DNA of 64,000 bases, taken from contig NZ_FXAR01000001.1 in the NCBI RefSeq assembly GCF_900177745.1, positions 603,647-667,646 on the forward strand, written 5' to 3'. Each line of letters starts with the position of its first letter. Within the stretch, counting starts at the first letter, position 1. A program made the translations under genes and the position numbers. This DNA comes from Corynebacterium pollutisoli. Its GTDB lineage: Bacteria; Actinomycetota; Actinomycetes; Mycobacteriales; Mycobacteriaceae. This document shows positions 26,861 through 36,663 of this stretch, piece after piece. The notes beneath the pieces are model-generated. The model searched no databases and was not told where the DNA came from. It saw only the letters and a list, made by a program, of their open reading frames with translations.

Positions 26861-27562
26861 TCAGAGCTTGCGGAACACCGACACAATCTTGCCCATGATC
26901 TCCGCCTTGTCACCCGGGATGGGGGAGAAGTCCTCGTTGTGCGGCAGCAGCCACACGCCGGTGGAGTCCTTGTGGAACTCCTTGGCCGTGGCCTCCCCGT
27001 CGATGAGGGCGGCGACGAACTCACCCTGCTCCGCCACCGGCTGCGACCGCACGACGACCCAGTCACCGTGCAGGATGCCGGCGTCGCGCATGGACTCACC
27101 GTCGATCTGCAGCATGAAGAGCTCGCCGTCGCCGACCAGGTCGGCCGGCAGCGGGTAGTAGTCCTCCACGGTCTGCTCGGCCAGGATCGGCGAACCCGCG
27201 GCGATGCGGCCGAGTACCGGGATGAAGTTCGCCGGGCTGGCGTCCTCCGGGGTGGAGGCCGGCTTGGCGGCGGCCTTGCGCCCCGGCTTGCGGGGGGACT
27301 CGGTCGAGGGGAGGGTGCGCACGTCGACCGCGCGGGGCTTGTTCGGGTCGCGGCGCAGGAAGCCCTTCTTCTCCAGCTGCTTGAGCTGGTAGGCGACCGA
27401 GGAGGTGGACTGCAGGCCCGCGGCATCGCCGATCTCCCGGATGCTCGGCGGGTACCCGCGCAGGACGACGGCGTCCCGGATGACCTCGAGGATGCGTCGC
27501 TGGCGGTCGGACAGGGACGACGGGTCCGGCTTGCCCGTCGGGGTGGGGGTTGAGGCTGTCAT
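26861..27562 (-). CDS. lexA: SOS repressor LexA
   Basis: Represses SOS genes until RecA-stimulated self-cleavage. The 233-residue protein has the N-terminal winged helix ([51 protein letters not shown], about 17-67). A Lys/Pro/Ala-rich linker follows, then the cleavage site Ala122-Gly123 (GRIAAGSPI) and the Ser157-Lys194 dyad (DGESM, ATAKEF). It is divergent from the divS-like gene, with SOS-type boxes in the intergenic region, indicating autoregulation. Confidence 0.97.
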   Translation of the reverse strand: MTASTPTPTGKPDPSSLSDRQRRILEVIRDAVVLRGYPPSIREIGDAAGLQSTSSVAYQLKQLEKKGFLRRDPNKPRAVDVRTLPSTESPRKPGRKAAAKPASTPEDASPANFIPVLGRIAAGSPILAEQTVEDYYPLPADLVGDGELFMLQIDGESMRDAGILHGDWVVVRSQPVAEQGEFVAALIDGEATAKEFHKDSTGVWLLPHNEDFSPIPGDKAEIMGKIVSVFRKL

Positions 27563-27667
27563 GGTCGTGCGCTCCTTGTCGGGGCTGGATGCTGGATGGC
27601 GTGCTGGACGGTTGTCGAACGGCGGTACGTCAGTGTGCCATTCACCTGATACATGTCTACCACGTCC

Positions 27668-27763
27668 TGGTACGGATGTTCGACTGATCGCGGGCGAGTG
27701 TGGACAAAGTTTCGAACGGCTGCTATAAATCGAACATAGCAGCTAGTTCGAACATGTGAACGG
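27668..27763. promoter_or_regulatory. SOS boxes in the lexA-divS divergent region
   Basis: Two candidate boxes are TGGTACGGATGTTCGA (27668-27683; perfect right half TGTTCGA) and TCGAACATGTGAACGG (27748-27763; perfect left half TCGAACA). Extra TCGAAC/GTTCGA half-sites occur at 27711, 27731 and 27771. This density fits LexA control of both lexA and the divergent gene. Promoter hexamers were not assigned. Confidence 0.65.
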
Positions 27764-27828
27764 TAGCGCTGTTCGAGTGTGTCGGGTGGCCCCGATATTC
27801 TCGCCGCAGACAACGAAAGGACCACATC

Positions 27829-28191
27829 ATGACCATCTTCATCAACGACTCCCATGCAGGTAGCGCCGTCCGAGGTTCGCAGCAGGTCCGTGTTCCGGGA
27901 GCTGCTGTCTGGGAGCCCTCCGGTTTCAAGGAGGGTACCGCGGCAGAGCGCGGTGTTCGAACCCTGCAGCCCGCCGATCGAACGCAGCGCCGAGTAATCG
28001 ACCCCGTGCTTCCACGCCCTAATGCCACGTGGGAGGACCGTGCCCGCCGTCGCCGGGATGTGTGGACGACCTACCTGGTCGGCGCTCTGTTCGGTAGCGC
28101 CCTCATCGGTGCCGCCATCCTGGGGGACTCCGGCGAATCCGCCTATCCGGCCCACGCACCCGCCCCGGTGCCGGCTGTCGAAGTCCGCTAG
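27829..28191 (+). CDS. divS: SOS-induced cell-division suppressor, DivS-like
   Basis: 120-residue protein with a polar N-terminal half, a single membrane segment at about residues 80-98 (YLVGALFGSALIGAAIL) and a short Ala/Pro-rich outer tail. GAAAGGA precedes the ATG. The position (divergent from lexA, upstream of nrdR, behind SOS boxes) matches divS of C. glutamicum, whose product halts division during the SOS response. No LysM domain is visible, unlike the mycobacterial counterpart Rv2719c. The name rests on synteny and layout; sequence identity was not measured. Confidence 0.72.
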   Translation: MTIFINDSHAGSAVRGSQQVRVPGAAVWEPSGFKEGTAAERGVRTLQPADRTQRRVIDPVLPRPNATWEDRARRRRDVWTTYLVGALFGSALIGAAILGDSGESAYPAHAPAPVPAVEVR

Positions 28192-28295
28192 GCGGAGAAC
28201 CTCACGGGGGTGCAGGGGAGCTTGGGGGCAGGGGTAGGATCGGGGGCTGATCAAAGCTTCGTCATCGGTCCAAGGAAAGGTGGTGACGGCACGCC

Positions 28296-28769
28296 GTGTA
28301 CTGCCCGTTCTGCCATCACGATCACTCGCGCGTCATCGACTCGCGCATCATCGACTCGGGGGCGTCGATCCGTCGGCGTCGTGAATGCACGGCCTGTGAA
28401 GGCCGTTTCACGACGATTGAGAAGGCCATCCTGCTGGTCATCAAGCGCAACGGCGTCACGGAACCGTTCAGCCGCGACAAGGTTGTTCTCGGTGTCCGTC
28501 GCGCCTGCCAGGGGCGTGATGTCTCCGATGACGCGCTCAAGCGCCTGGCGCAGGAGGTCGAGGAGACCGTGCGGTCGCACGGCAGTTCCCAGGTCAACGC
28601 CAACGACATCGGCCTGGCCATCCTCGAACCGCTCCGCGTCCTCGACGAGGTCGCTTACCTGCGTTTCGCCTCGGTGTACAAGTCCTTCGAGTCAGCCGAG
28701 GACTTCGAGTCGGAGATCCGCCTCATGCGCCGCCGCGCCCGCGAGGAGGCCGCGGCACTCGAGGGCTGA
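28296..28769 (+). CDS. nrdR: Ribonucleotide reductase repressor NrdR
   Basis: Zinc-ribbon/ATP-cone repressor of ribonucleotide reductase genes. 157 residues with zinc ligands Cys3, Cys6, Cys31 and Cys34 ([31 protein letters not shown]). The ATP-cone domain follows ([26 protein letters not shown]) and senses ATP/dATP. It starts at a GTG. It lies downstream of divS and convergent with hrpA, with 4 bp between the stops. Confidence 0.96.
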   Translation: MYCPFCHHDHSRVIDSRIIDSGASIRRRRECTACEGRFTTIEKAILLVIKRNGVTEPFSRDKVVLGVRRACQGRDVSDDALKRLAQEVEETVRSHGSSQVNANDIGLAILEPLRVLDEVAYLRFASVYKSFESAEDFESEIRLMRRRAREEAAALEG

Positions 28770-28773
28770 CCGG

Positions 28774-31700
28774 TCACCGCAGTTTGTCGACGGCCTTCTG
28801 GATCCGGCGCAGCGAGATCGGGCGGGCCGTACCCAGTCGCTGCGCGAAGAGGCTGACGCGCAGTTCCTCGATCATCCAGCGGATGTCCCTGACCTCCCGG
28901 GTTTTCTCCCGCCCGGCGGGCAGCTTGGCCAGACGCATCTGCAGGTAGGACTGAGCCTCCTCGACCTCGTCCTGCCGGTCGGCGTCCTTGTCCGGGTCCT
29001 GCGCCATCTCCTCCAGGCGGATGCGCATCGCCTGCAGGTAGCGCGGCAGGTGACGCAGCTGCGTTGCCCCGTGCAGGGTGACGGCGTTGCGGGGCAGCAG
29101 GAACTCCAGCTGCGCCTTCATGTCGTCGATGGCCTCTCCGCTCCAGGAGCTGAGTTCGTCTGCGACGGACTGGTACTCGATGAGCGCCGGGGCCAGGGAC
29201 ACCACGGTGCGGCGCACCGCTCCCGGCACCTCCGGCGCGACCTTCTTCCGCAGTTCCTCGAACTCCTCCGGCGACCGGACCGGTCCGCCGTGGGCGAGCA
29301 TGAGGTCACGGATGGCCGCCACGCGGGCGTCCTCCACGAGCCCGGCGGCCCCGCCGTGCGGGTAGTGGTCGACGGCGACCCGCTGCTGGAGGGGCAGCCC
29401 CTTCGTCATCTGACCGGCGTTGACAGAGATCTCCCGCAGGAGCAGCGTGAGTGTGGCCGTCATCATCGAGGCATCGGCGGCGGCCTTCGTCGGGTGGACG
29501 CGGATCTCCACGCCGTCCTTCGTCGCGACGAGCGCCGGGTAGGCGGTCACCTCGTGGCCGTCGACGACGGTGCTCACCTCCTCGGCAACGGTGCCGAGGG
29601 TGTCGGCGGTCCACTTCGGCACGGCCTTCGCCTCCGAGGAGCGGGACACCTTGCTCACCGACGACTTGATCGAGCCGGCCTGGCGCTGGATGAGCGCACC
29701 GAGGTCCTTGTCGGCGTCGATGACCTTGCCGCGCTTGTCCACCGCACCGAAGGTCATCTTCAGGTGCGGGGGCAGCGCGGCGGGGCGGAAGTCCTCGACC
29801 GAGATGTGGCGACCACCGAGGGAGTGCAGGACCTGGGTGAACTGCTCGACGAGGGACCCCTGGTAGGGGACGAGCCTGTGCAGCGCGCGGGCGGCCACGT
29901 CGGGGGCGGGCACGACGGTGCGGCGCTTGTCCTTCGGCAGGGTGCGGATGAGCTCGGTGAGCAGTTCCTCGCGCAGACCCGGGACGAGCCAGTCGAAGCC
30001 CTCGCGGTCCATACCGGCCAGAAGCGGCACGGGAACGAGGATGGTGACGCCGTCCTGCGGGTGGCCGGGCTCGAAGCGGTACTCGAGGTCGTAGACGATG
30101 CTGCCCTTGCGCCAGCGGTCGGGGAAGGCCTCCTCGGTAATGGACTCGGCCTCGTCGCCGAGCAGGGACTCCGGGTCGAAGTCGAGCAGACCGGGGTTCT
30201 TCTGCCGCTCCTTCTTCCACCAGGAGTCGAAGTGACGACCGGTGGTGATGCTCTCGGGCAGGCGGGAGTCGTAGAAGTCGAACAGTGCCTCCTCGTCGAT
30301 GACGAGGCCACGGCGGCGGGCCTTTTCCTCGATTTCGGCGGCGGTCTCGAGCTTCTCCACGTTGGAGTGGAAGAACGTGTGGTGCGTCGTCCAGTCACCT
30401 TCGATGAGGGCGTGCCGGATGAACATGTCACGCGCGGCCTCAGCGTCGACGCGGTGATAGGGCACGATCCGGTCGGCGACGATCGTGACACCGTAGAGGG
30501 TCGACTTCTGGTGCGCGATGCCCGAGGCCCGCTTCCGGGACCAGGACGGCGCGGAGTGCTGGTGCTTGAGCAGCGGGCCGGCGAGCTTCTCCACCCAGGC
30601 GGGCTCGATCTTGGCGACGTCGCGGGCCCACAGGCGGGACGTCTCCACCAGTTCGGCGGCCATGAGGAACTCCGGCGGCTTCTTGGCCAGGGAGGATCCG
30701 GGGAAGATCATGAAGCGGGTGCCGCGGGCACCCTTGAACTCACGGGTGTTGCCGTCGCGGGCACCGATGTGGGAGAGCAGACCGGACAGCAGCGACTGGT
30801 GGATGGCGTCGGCGGCGCGGTCCCCGGCAACCTCGGCCCGGGTGGACCAGCCGAGCTGGCGGGTGACCTCGCGGAGCTGGCGGACCAGGTCGTACCACTC
30901 GCGGATGCGCATGTAGTGGAGGTACTCGGACTTCATGCGGCGGCGGAACGCGTTGCCGGAGAGGTCGTCGCGGGACTGGTTGATGTAGTCCCACAGCTTC
31001 AGCGAACTGAGAAAGTCACTGGTGGTGTCCTTGAAGCGGGCGTGCTTCTGGTCGGCCTGGGCCTGCTGCTCGAGGGGGCGTTCGCGCACGTCCTGGATGG
31101 TCATGGAAGCGACGATGACGATGACGGCGTCGAGCTCGCCGAGGCGGTTGGCCTCGACGAGCATCCGTGCCATGCGGGGGTCGACGGGGATGCGGGCGAT
31201 GTCCCGGCCGGTCTGGGTGAGGACGGGCTGGCCGTCGCGTTCCTCGTCGGTGAGGGCCCCGAGTTCGTGCAGCAGAAGCAGGCCGTCGCGGATGGCGCGG
31301 TTCTCCGGCGGCTGGACGAAGGGGAACTCGGCGATGTCACCCAGCCGCATGAGGGCCATCTGCAGGATGACGCTGGCCAGGTTGGTGCGCAGGATCTCGG
31401 GGTCGGTGAACTCGGGGCGGGAGTCGAAGTCCTCCTGCGAGTACAGGCGGATGGCGATGCCGTCGGCGACACGGCCGCAGCGACCGGAGCGCTGGTTGGC
31501 CGAGGCCTGCGAGATCGGTTCGATGGGCAGGCGCTGTACCTTGTTGCGCGTGGAGTACCGCGAGATGCGGGCGGTGCCGGTGTCCACCACGTACCGGATG
31601 CCGGGCACCGTCAGCGAGGTCTCGGCGATGTTCGTCGACAGGACGATGCGCCGGCCGGAGTGCGGCTGGAACACTCGGTGCTGCTCCTGGTTGGACAGGC

Positions 31701-32661
31701 GACCGAAGAGCGGGGTGACCTCCACGCCCTTCCACTTCCGTCCCTCGATCGCCTCCATGGCGTCGCGGATGTCGCGCTCACCGGGGAAGAAACAGAGGAT
31801 GTCGCCGGGGCCCTCGAGCATGAGCTCCTCGCACGCCTCGCAGAGGGCGTCGAGCGGATCCTGGTCGATGACCTTGCCGTCGCGTTCGAACTCCATGGGC
31901 CGGTAGCGGATCTCCACGGGGAAGGTGCGGCCGGAGACCTCGATGATGGGGGCTGGTTTGCCGTCGGCGTCGGCGAAGTGGTGGGCGAAGGACTCCGGGT
32001 CAATCGTGGCGGAGGTGATGATCACCTTGAGGTCCGGTCGCTTCGGCAGCAGGCGGCGCAGGTAGCCGAGGATGAAGTCGATGTTGAGGGAACGCTCGTG
32101 GGCCTCGTCGATGATGAGGGTGTCGTAGGCGTTGAGGAAGCGGTCGCGTTGCATCTCCGCCAACAGGATGCCGTCGGTCATGAGCTTGACGGCGGAGGTG
32201 GGGGAGACGCGGTCGTCGAAACGGATGGCGTAGCCGACGGTCTCGCCGATGTCCTGCCCCAGCTCCTCGGCGATGCGCTCGGCGACGGTGCGGGCCGCCA
32301 GGCGGCGCGGCTGCGTGTGACCGATGAGCCCGCGGCGGCCACGCCCCAGGTCGAGGCAGATCTTCGGGATCTGGGTGGTCTTGCCGGAGCCGGTCTCACC
32401 GGCGATGATGACGACCTGGTTGTTCTCGATCGCCTCCGCGATGTCCTCGCGCCGCGCGGACACGGGCAGGGTCTCGGGGTAGGTGATCTCGGGGATGCCG
32501 GCGTCGATGAGCTGCTGCTTCTCGACGGCGCGGTCGAGGTCCGCCGCAATCGCGGCGAGCGCCTGCGGCGCGCGGGCCTTGTGGAGGCGGCGGCGGAAGG
32601 AGCGCTCGTCGGCAAGCGAGACGTCCTGGAGGCGGGCGTAAAGATCTTCACGGGTAGTCAT
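28774..32661 (-). CDS. hrpA: ATP-dependent RNA helicase HrpA
   Basis: Large DEAH-box RNA helicase, 1295 residues. Motif I GETGSGKTTQIPK at about 88-100, motif II DEAHER, motif III SAT and motif VI QRSGRCGR are all visible. They are followed by the HA2/OB region and the long DUF3418 C-terminal domain specific to HrpA. E. coli HrpA resolves ribosome collisions; the same role here is inference. There is no intergenic DNA between it and nrdR. The opposite strand carries a 1485-codon open frame, which is a codon-bias shadow. Confidence 0.95.
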   Translation of the reverse strand: MTTREDLYARLQDVSLADERSFRRRLHKARAPQALAAIAADLDRAVEKQQLIDAGIPEITYPETLPVSARREDIAEAIENNQVVIIAGETGSGKTTQIPKICLDLGRGRRGLIGHTQPRRLAARTVAERIAEELGQDIGETVGYAIRFDDRVSPTSAVKLMTDGILLAEMQRDRFLNAYDTLIIDEAHERSLNIDFILGYLRRLLPKRPDLKVIITSATIDPESFAHHFADADGKPAPIIEVSGRTFPVEIRYRPMEFERDGKVIDQDPLDALCEACEELMLEGPGDILCFFPGERDIRDAMEAIEGRKWKGVEVTPLFGRLSNQEQHRVFQPHSGRRIVLSTNIAETSLTVPGIRYVVDTGTARISRYSTRNKVQRLPIEPISQASANQRSGRCGRVADGIAIRLYSQEDFDSRPEFTDPEILRTNLASVILQMALMRLGDIAEFPFVQPPENRAIRDGLLLLHELGALTDEERDGQPVLTQTGRDIARIPVDPRMARMLVEANRLGELDAVIVIVASMTIQDVRERPLEQQAQADQKHARFKDTTSDFLSSLKLWDYINQSRDDLSGNAFRRRMKSEYLHYMRIREWYDLVRQLREVTRQLGWSTRAEVAGDRAADAIHQSLLSGLLSHIGARDGNTREFKGARGTRFMIFPGSSLAKKPPEFLMAAELVETSRLWARDVAKIEPAWVEKLAGPLLKHQHSAPSWSRKRASGIAHQKSTLYGVTIVADRIVPYHRVDAEAARDMFIRHALIEGDWTTHHTFFHSNVEKLETAAEIEEKARRRGLVIDEEALFDFYDSRLPESITTGRHFDSWWKKERQKNPGLLDFDPESLLGDEAESITEEAFPDRWRKGSIVYDLEYRFEPGHPQDGVTILVPVPLLAGMDREGFDWLVPGLREELLTELIRTLPKDKRRTVVPAPDVAARALHRLVPYQGSLVEQFTQVLHSLGGRHISVEDFRPAALPPHLKMTFGAVDKRGKVIDADKDLGALIQRQAGSIKSSVSKVSRSSEAKAVPKWTADTLGTVAEEVSTVVDGHEVTAYPALVATKDGVEIRVHPTKAAADASMMTATLTLLLREISVNAGQMTKGLPLQQRVAVDHYPHGGAAGLVEDARVAAIRDLMLAHGGPVRSPEEFEELRKKVAPEVPGAVRRTVVSLAPALIEYQSVADELSSWSGEAIDDMKAQLEFLLPRNAVTLHGATQLRHLPRYLQAMRIRLEEMAQDPDKDADRQDEVEEAQSYLQMRLAKLPAGREKTREVRDIRWMIEELRVSLFAQRLGTARPISLRRIQKAVDKLR

Positions 32662-32712
32662 GGCTGACGTTGAATCCTACCGTCTCCGGGGGCGTGGCCT
32701 ACTGTGGTGCAC

Positions 32713-33681
32713 ATGACGACCCCGAATGACCCGCACGACGACCGGTTCGACCACCCCGAGAACCGGCCGGACAATCAGTACCCGTCCTACCCCTCGTACC
32801 CGTCGACCCCGCACCCGGAGGACGCCCCCGGCTACGGTGAGCAGCCCTACCAGCCCTACCAGGGTTACGCCGGGTACCGGGAGTCCGCGCCCCACGGCGG
32901 CGGGCAGCCGACCGGTGACGGGAAGGTCCGCCCGATGGAGGCCGTGAGCTGGGCGTTCGGCCAGACCTTCCGGAACTGGCAGGTGTGGATCCTCGGTGCG
33001 CTCGCGCTGGGTGTCGCCGTGTTCGCCCTGTCGATCGGCATGGACGTCGCCTTCGGCGGTCCCTCGGCGGATCTCGCGTACCAGGCGGGGTTCGGTTACC
33101 AGGCCGCGCAGGCGGTGATGGGGCTCATCTTCGGGGTGCTGTCGATCTTCATCTACCACGGGGCGTTGCGGCAGGTGGACAAGGAGAAGATGGGGTTCGG
33201 TGACTTCACCGGCAACGTCAACTTCTGGCCGGCGTTCGGGGTGTTCGTGGTCATCCAGGTGATCTCCGGCATCATCCTGTCGCTGGTGATCGGGCCGATC
33301 CTCATGGGCGGCAATGAGATCGCGAACATGCAGATGGCCACCCAGGACGAGGCGCTGGCGACCCTGTCGCGTCTGTTCGCCGGGCTGATGATCGTGCTGT
33401 TCCTGGCGCTGCTCGTCGCTCCGCTGACCATGTTCATGGTGTGGTTCGCGGTGGACCGTCGGGCCGGTTTCGGCGGTGCCTTCGGCGCGGGTCTCCGCGC
33501 GGGTGCCCGCAACTACCTGCCGCTGCTGCTGTTCACCTTCGTCTCCGGTGTGGCGGCGATGGTGCTGGCGATGGTGACGTTCGGCCTGGCGATGATCGTC
33601 ATCGGTCCGGCGCTGCTGCTGGCGCAGGCCCACCTGTACCGGCAGGCGGCGCAGGGTCCGCTGCCGGCCCCGCGGCCGTAG
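32713..33681 (+). CDS. Integral membrane protein with Pro/Tyr-rich N-terminus
   Basis: 322 residues. The first 75 are a low-complexity cytoplasmic segment (YPSYPSYPS, QPYQPYQGYAGYR). About six membrane segments follow, from residue 95 to near the end. TACTGT (32700-32705) lies 7 nt before the ATG at 32713, so translation is probably leaderless; the GTG at 32704 is the alternative. The membrane part resembles the DUF975/glycerophosphoryl-diester-associated membrane families in layout, but there is no catalytic motif. Function unknown. Confidence 0.75.
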   Translation: MTTPNDPHDDRFDHPENRPDNQYPSYPSYPSTPHPEDAPGYGEQPYQPYQGYAGYRESAPHGGGQPTGDGKVRPMEAVSWAFGQTFRNWQVWILGALALGVAVFALSIGMDVAFGGPSADLAYQAGFGYQAAQAVMGLIFGVLSIFIYHGALRQVDKEKMGFGDFTGNVNFWPAFGVFVVIQVISGIILSLVIGPILMGGNEIANMQMATQDEALATLSRLFAGLMIVLFLALLVAPLTMFMVWFAVDRRAGFGGAFGAGLRAGARNYLPLLLFTFVSGVAAMVLAMVTFGLAMIVIGPALLLAQAHLYRQAAQGPLPAPRP

Positions 33682-33692
33682 GCCGGGCCGGG

Positions 33693-34631
33693 TCAGGCCG
33701 TCTGGAGGGAACCGCGGAAGGACTCGGTGACCATGTCGCCGAGGGCTGCGAACTCCTCCGCCCGCGAGCTGGAGTTGCGGAACACCAGGCCGATCTGGCG
33801 GGAGGCGGTGACGTCGTCCTTGAAGGTGGCGATGGCCAGGCCCGGGCGGTGGCATTCGGTCTCCACGGCGGAGACCGGGACCAGGGTGGCGCCGAGGCCG
33901 GCGGCGACGAGCTGCATGATCGTCGTCAGCGAGGAGGCGCGGGTGACGGAGTTGGTGGCATCGGTGGGGTTGAGGTCCGCCTTGCGGCACAGGTCGATGA
34001 TCTGGTCGTGGAGGCAGTGGCCGTCGTCGAGAAGCAGTAGATCGAGGGAGTCGAGGTCGGCGAGGCCGAGATCGGTGCGGCCGGCGAGTTCGTGGCCCTC
34101 GGGGACGACGACGGCGAAGTCCTCCTCGTAGAGGGGGATCTCGGTGGCACCGGTGGTCTCGGAGGGCAGGGCCATGATGGCGAGGTCGATCTGCCCGTCG
34201 CGGAGCATCTGGACGAGGTGGCGGGTCTGGTCCTCGACGATGCGGGGCTCGAGTTCCGGGTACTGCTCGATCGCGGAGGTGAGTAGCGACGGCAGGATGT
34301 ACGGCGCGATGGTGGGGATGATGCCGATGGTCAGCGGACCGATGAGGGTGCCGTGGGCGCCGCGGGAGTGGGTGAGGAAGGCCTCGGCGGCGTCGAGGGT
34401 GGCCTTGGCGTAGGGGAGGAGTTCCTCGCCGGCGGGGGTGACGATGACGCGGCGGGTGGAGCGCTCGATGAGCTGGATGCCCAGTCCCTGCTCGAGTGCG
34501 ACCAGCGCCTGGGAGAGCGAGGGCTGGGAGATGCTGAGCTTGGCTGCGGCGGTGCCGAAGTGCTTGTTCTCGGCGATGGTGACGAAGGTGCGCAGCTGAG
34601 AGAGGGTGGGACGGTACTCCTTATTGTTCAT
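33693..34631 (-). CDS. oxyR: Hydrogen peroxide-sensing regulator OxyR
   Basis: LysR-type peroxide sensor, 312 residues from the ATG at 34631. The N-terminal winged helix is PTLSQLRTFVTIAENKHFGTAAAKLSISQPSLSQALVALEQ. The redox-active pair Cys206 and Cys215 (DDGHCLHDQIIDLC) matches the E. coli C199/C208 signature. It is divergent from ahpCD, the usual target arrangement in mycobacteria and some corynebacteria. The 150-bp gap contains several CTAT/ATAG-like half-sites (CTAT at 34634, GTAT at 34654, CTAT at 34666), a plausible OxyR-bound region. Confidence 0.95.
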   Translation of the reverse strand: MNNKEYRPTLSQLRTFVTIAENKHFGTAAAKLSISQPSLSQALVALEQGLGIQLIERSTRRVIVTPAGEELLPYAKATLDAAEAFLTHSRGAHGTLIGPLTIGIIPTIAPYILPSLLTSAIEQYPELEPRIVEDQTRHLVQMLRDGQIDLAIMALPSETTGATEIPLYEEDFAVVVPEGHELAGRTDLGLADLDSLDLLLLDDGHCLHDQIIDLCRKADLNPTDATNSVTRASSLTTIMQLVAAGLGATLVPVSAVETECHRPGLAIATFKDDVTASRQIGLVFRNSSSRAEEFAALGDMVTESFRGSLQTA

Positions 34632-34668
34632 GCCTATCACTTTACAATGCGGGTATCGGAATTGGCTA

Positions 34669-34697
34669 TTGACGGATCGGGGAATCGGGGGCATAAT
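34669..34697 (+). promoter_or_regulatory. ahpC promoter
   Basis: TTGACG (34669-34674) and CATAAT (34692-34697) are separated by exactly 17 bp. The next ribosome site, GAGGAG, lies before the ahpC ATG at 34782. The CTAT-rich stretch just upstream of the -35 is where OxyR would be expected to bind. Confidence 0.7.
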
Positions 34698-34781
34698 GGG
34701 TACCGGCTTCGGAAAGGCGAATTAGTAAGACCTTTCCGTGACGGCCGTCACATCCCCCACTTTTTCTGAGGAGATATTCGC

Positions 34782-35378
34782 ATGGCAATCATGACCGTTG
34801 GAGAGAAGTTCCCGGAGTTCGAGCTGCTGGCCCTCAAGGGCGGCAACCTGGCTGAGGCCAACGCCCAGCAGCCGGAGGACTACTTCGAGACCGTGTCCCT
34901 GAACACCTACCCGGGCAAGTGGAAGGTCGTCTTCTTCTACCCGAAGGACTTCACCTTCGTCTGCCCGACCGAGATCGCCGCTTTCGGCAAGCTCGACGAG
35001 GAGTTCCAGGACCGCGACACCCAGATCCTCGGCGGCTCCGTCGACAACGAGTTCTCCCACTTCAACTGGCGTGCGACCCACGAGGAGCTGAAGGACGTCC
35101 CGTTCCCGATGTTCTCCGACATCAAGCACGAGCTCATCCGTGCCCTCGGCGTCGAGAACGCTGACGGTGTCGCCGACCGCGCCACCTTCATCATCGACCC
35201 GGACGGCATCATCCAGTTCGTCTCCGTCACCCCGGACGCGGTCGGCCGCAACGTCGACGAGGTCCTGCGCGTCCTCGACGCTCTGCAGTCCGAGGAGGTC
35301 TGCGCCTGCAACTGGGAGGCCAACGACCCGACCAAGAACATCAACAAGATGGATGTCGTTCAGGAGTCCCTCAAGTAA
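34782..35378 (+). CDS. ahpC: Alkyl hydroperoxide reductase AhpC (peroxiredoxin)
   Basis: Typical 2-Cys peroxiredoxin reducing H2O2, organic peroxides and peroxynitrite. 198 residues with peroxidatic Cys61 ([14 protein letters not shown]) and the resolving cysteines in CACNW (Cys174 and Cys176). The C-AC pair is also seen in mycobacterial AhpC, which is reduced by AhpD. Its stop overlaps the ahpD start (TAATG). It is under a consensus-like promoter and divergent from oxyR. Confidence 0.97.
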   Translation: MAIMTVGEKFPEFELLALKGGNLAEANAQQPEDYFETVSLNTYPGKWKVVFFYPKDFTFVCPTEIAAFGKLDEEFQDRDTQILGGSVDNEFSHFNWRATHEELKDVPFPMFSDIKHELIRALGVENADGVADRATFIIDPDGIIQFVSVTPDAVGRNVDEVLRVLDALQSEEVCACNWEANDPTKNINKMDVVQESLK

Positions 35379-35902
35379 TGTCGATCGATAACCTGCGCAG
35401 CGCGCTTCCCGAGTACGCGAAGGATCAGAAGCTCAACCTGGGCTCCCTGACCCGGTCCACCGAGCTGAACGAGCAGCAGCTGTGGGGCACCCTCCTCGCC
35501 TCCGCCGCCGCCACCCGCAACGACACCGTGTTCGCCGAGGTCTCCGAGGAGGCCAAGGAGCACCTGTCCGACGAGGCTTTCGAGGCTGCTCTCGGTTCCG
35601 CCACCGTCATGGCCATGAACAACGTTGCCTACCGTGCGAAGCACTTCCTCGGTGAGGACTACACCAACGTCAAGTTCGGCCTGCGCATGAACATCATCTC
35701 CAAGCCGGGCGTCGAGAAGGCCGATTTCGAGCTGTGGTCCCTCGCCGTCTCCACCATCAACGGCTGTGAGAACTGCGTCGTCGCCCACGACAAGACCGTC
35801 CGTGAGGAGGGTCTGACCAAGGAGCAGGTCTGGGAGGCCGTCAAGGTCGCCGCTGTCATCCAGGCAGTCGCTCAGACCGTCCAGATCGAGGCCGCTCGCT
35901 AA
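35378..35902 (+). CDS. ahpD: Alkyl hydroperoxidase AhpD
   Basis: Thiol oxidoreductase that reduces AhpC. The 174-residue protein has the AhpD active site CENCVVAH (Cys130, Cys133, His137) near the C-terminus. It is translationally coupled to ahpC by a 1-nt overlap. Seven nt after its stop lies a one-mismatch dispersed word, followed by a strong terminator. Confidence 0.96.
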   Translation: MSIDNLRSALPEYAKDQKLNLGSLTRSTELNEQQLWGTLLASAAATRNDTVFAEVSEEAKEHLSDEAFEAALGSATVMAMNNVAYRAKHFLGEDYTNVKFGLRMNIISKPGVEKADFELWSLAVSTINGCENCVVAHDKTVREEGLTKEQVWEAVKVAAVIQAVAQTVQIEAAR

Positions 35903-35930
35903 GCTCTTTGCTTATCGACGACCCACGTCG

Positions 35931-35958
35931 ATGCCCCGCACCGTCTGGTGCGGGGCAT
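35931..35958 (+). terminator. ahpCD terminator
   Basis: A perfect 12-bp stem ATGCCCCGCACC / GGTGCGGGGCAT with loop GTCT follows ahpD. The dispersed word variant GCTTATCGACGAC (35910-35922) lies between the stop codon and the stem. Confidence 0.8.
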
Positions 35959-35973
35959 TCGTCGTTCCCGGGG

Positions 35974-36555
35974 TCAGTTGGCGGGGATGGTGATCTCGGC
36001 CAGGTCGTTGCCGTCGGCGTCGTCCAGTTCGATCTCCCACCTGAGCGCCCCGTCATCCTCGTCGAGTTCGGCCTCGTCGAGTACGCCGTCCGGGATCTGG
36101 TCGAGGGCCTGGCGGATGGCGTCGGCGGCGGTGACCGTCGCTGCGCGGGCATCGGCGACGTCGTCGTCATCGCTCTCGCGTTCGTCCTCGCGGACGTTGC
36201 CGTCGGCGTCGACCTCGAGCTCGATGACCTGGTCGCCCACCACCACGTCGATGTCGTAGACGACGCGCCCGTCCTCGCGGTCGATGTCGGTGACGATGCC
36301 GTCCGGGTGGTCGGCAAGCACCGCGTCGATGGCGGCGAAGACCGGATCCTCGCCTGTGACGGGGGTGGGATCCTGGGTGGTCTCGGTGGTCTCGGCCGCC
36401 GCTGTGGTTGCCGTGGTCGCCGTGGTCGCCGTTGTGGGGGCGGCCTCGGCGGTGGTCGTCTCGGTGACGGTGGTCTCCGTGGTGCCCGTGTCGGTGCAGG
36501 CGCCGAGGGTCAGCGCGGCGATGCCGGCGAGGGCGAGGGTCGTGCGGATCTTCAT
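35974..36555 (-). CDS. PepSY-domain lipoprotein (paralogue 1)
   Basis: 193 residues from the ATG at 36555. The signal peptide ends at lipobox LGAC, followed by a Thr/Ala/Glu-rich linker (TTATTATTATTAAAETTETT). Two PepSY-like repeats follow: AAIDAVLADHPDGIVTDIDREDGRVVYDIDVVVGDQVIELEVDADGNV and a second starting at AADAIRQALDQIPDG. It is strongly acidic. It is probably anchored on the outer face of the membrane. PepSY proteins often inhibit or chaperone exported enzymes; no partner is evident. It is a tandem paralogue of the gene at 36717. Confidence 0.85.
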   Translation of the reverse strand: MKIRTTLALAGIAALTLGACTDTGTTETTVTETTTAEAAPTTATTATTATTAAAETTETTQDPTPVTGEDPVFAAIDAVLADHPDGIVTDIDREDGRVVYDIDVVVGDQVIELEVDADGNVREDERESDDDDVADARAATVTAADAIRQALDQIPDGVLDEAELDEDDGALRWEIELDDADGNDLAEITIPAN

Positions 36556-36663
36556 GGTTCTCTCCTTGGTTTCCGGGGGTACTGATTTCCACCCTAGGAA
36601 GCACACATGAAACGAAGATGAATCGTGAGGGAGGAAGGTTTCAGAAACAGACCCGGACAGGGG

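Noticed and set aside
26716..26898. 60-codon + strand frame between fruR and lexA
   Set aside because: No ribosome site, no recognisable fold, and overlap with the lexA 3' end. Composition is that of non-coding DNA.
28210..32667. 1485-codon + strand frame opposite hrpA
   Set aside because: The translation is repetitive Asp/Gly/Val/Leu-rich, mirroring the codon bias of hrpA. hrpA has complete helicase motifs, so this is a shadow.
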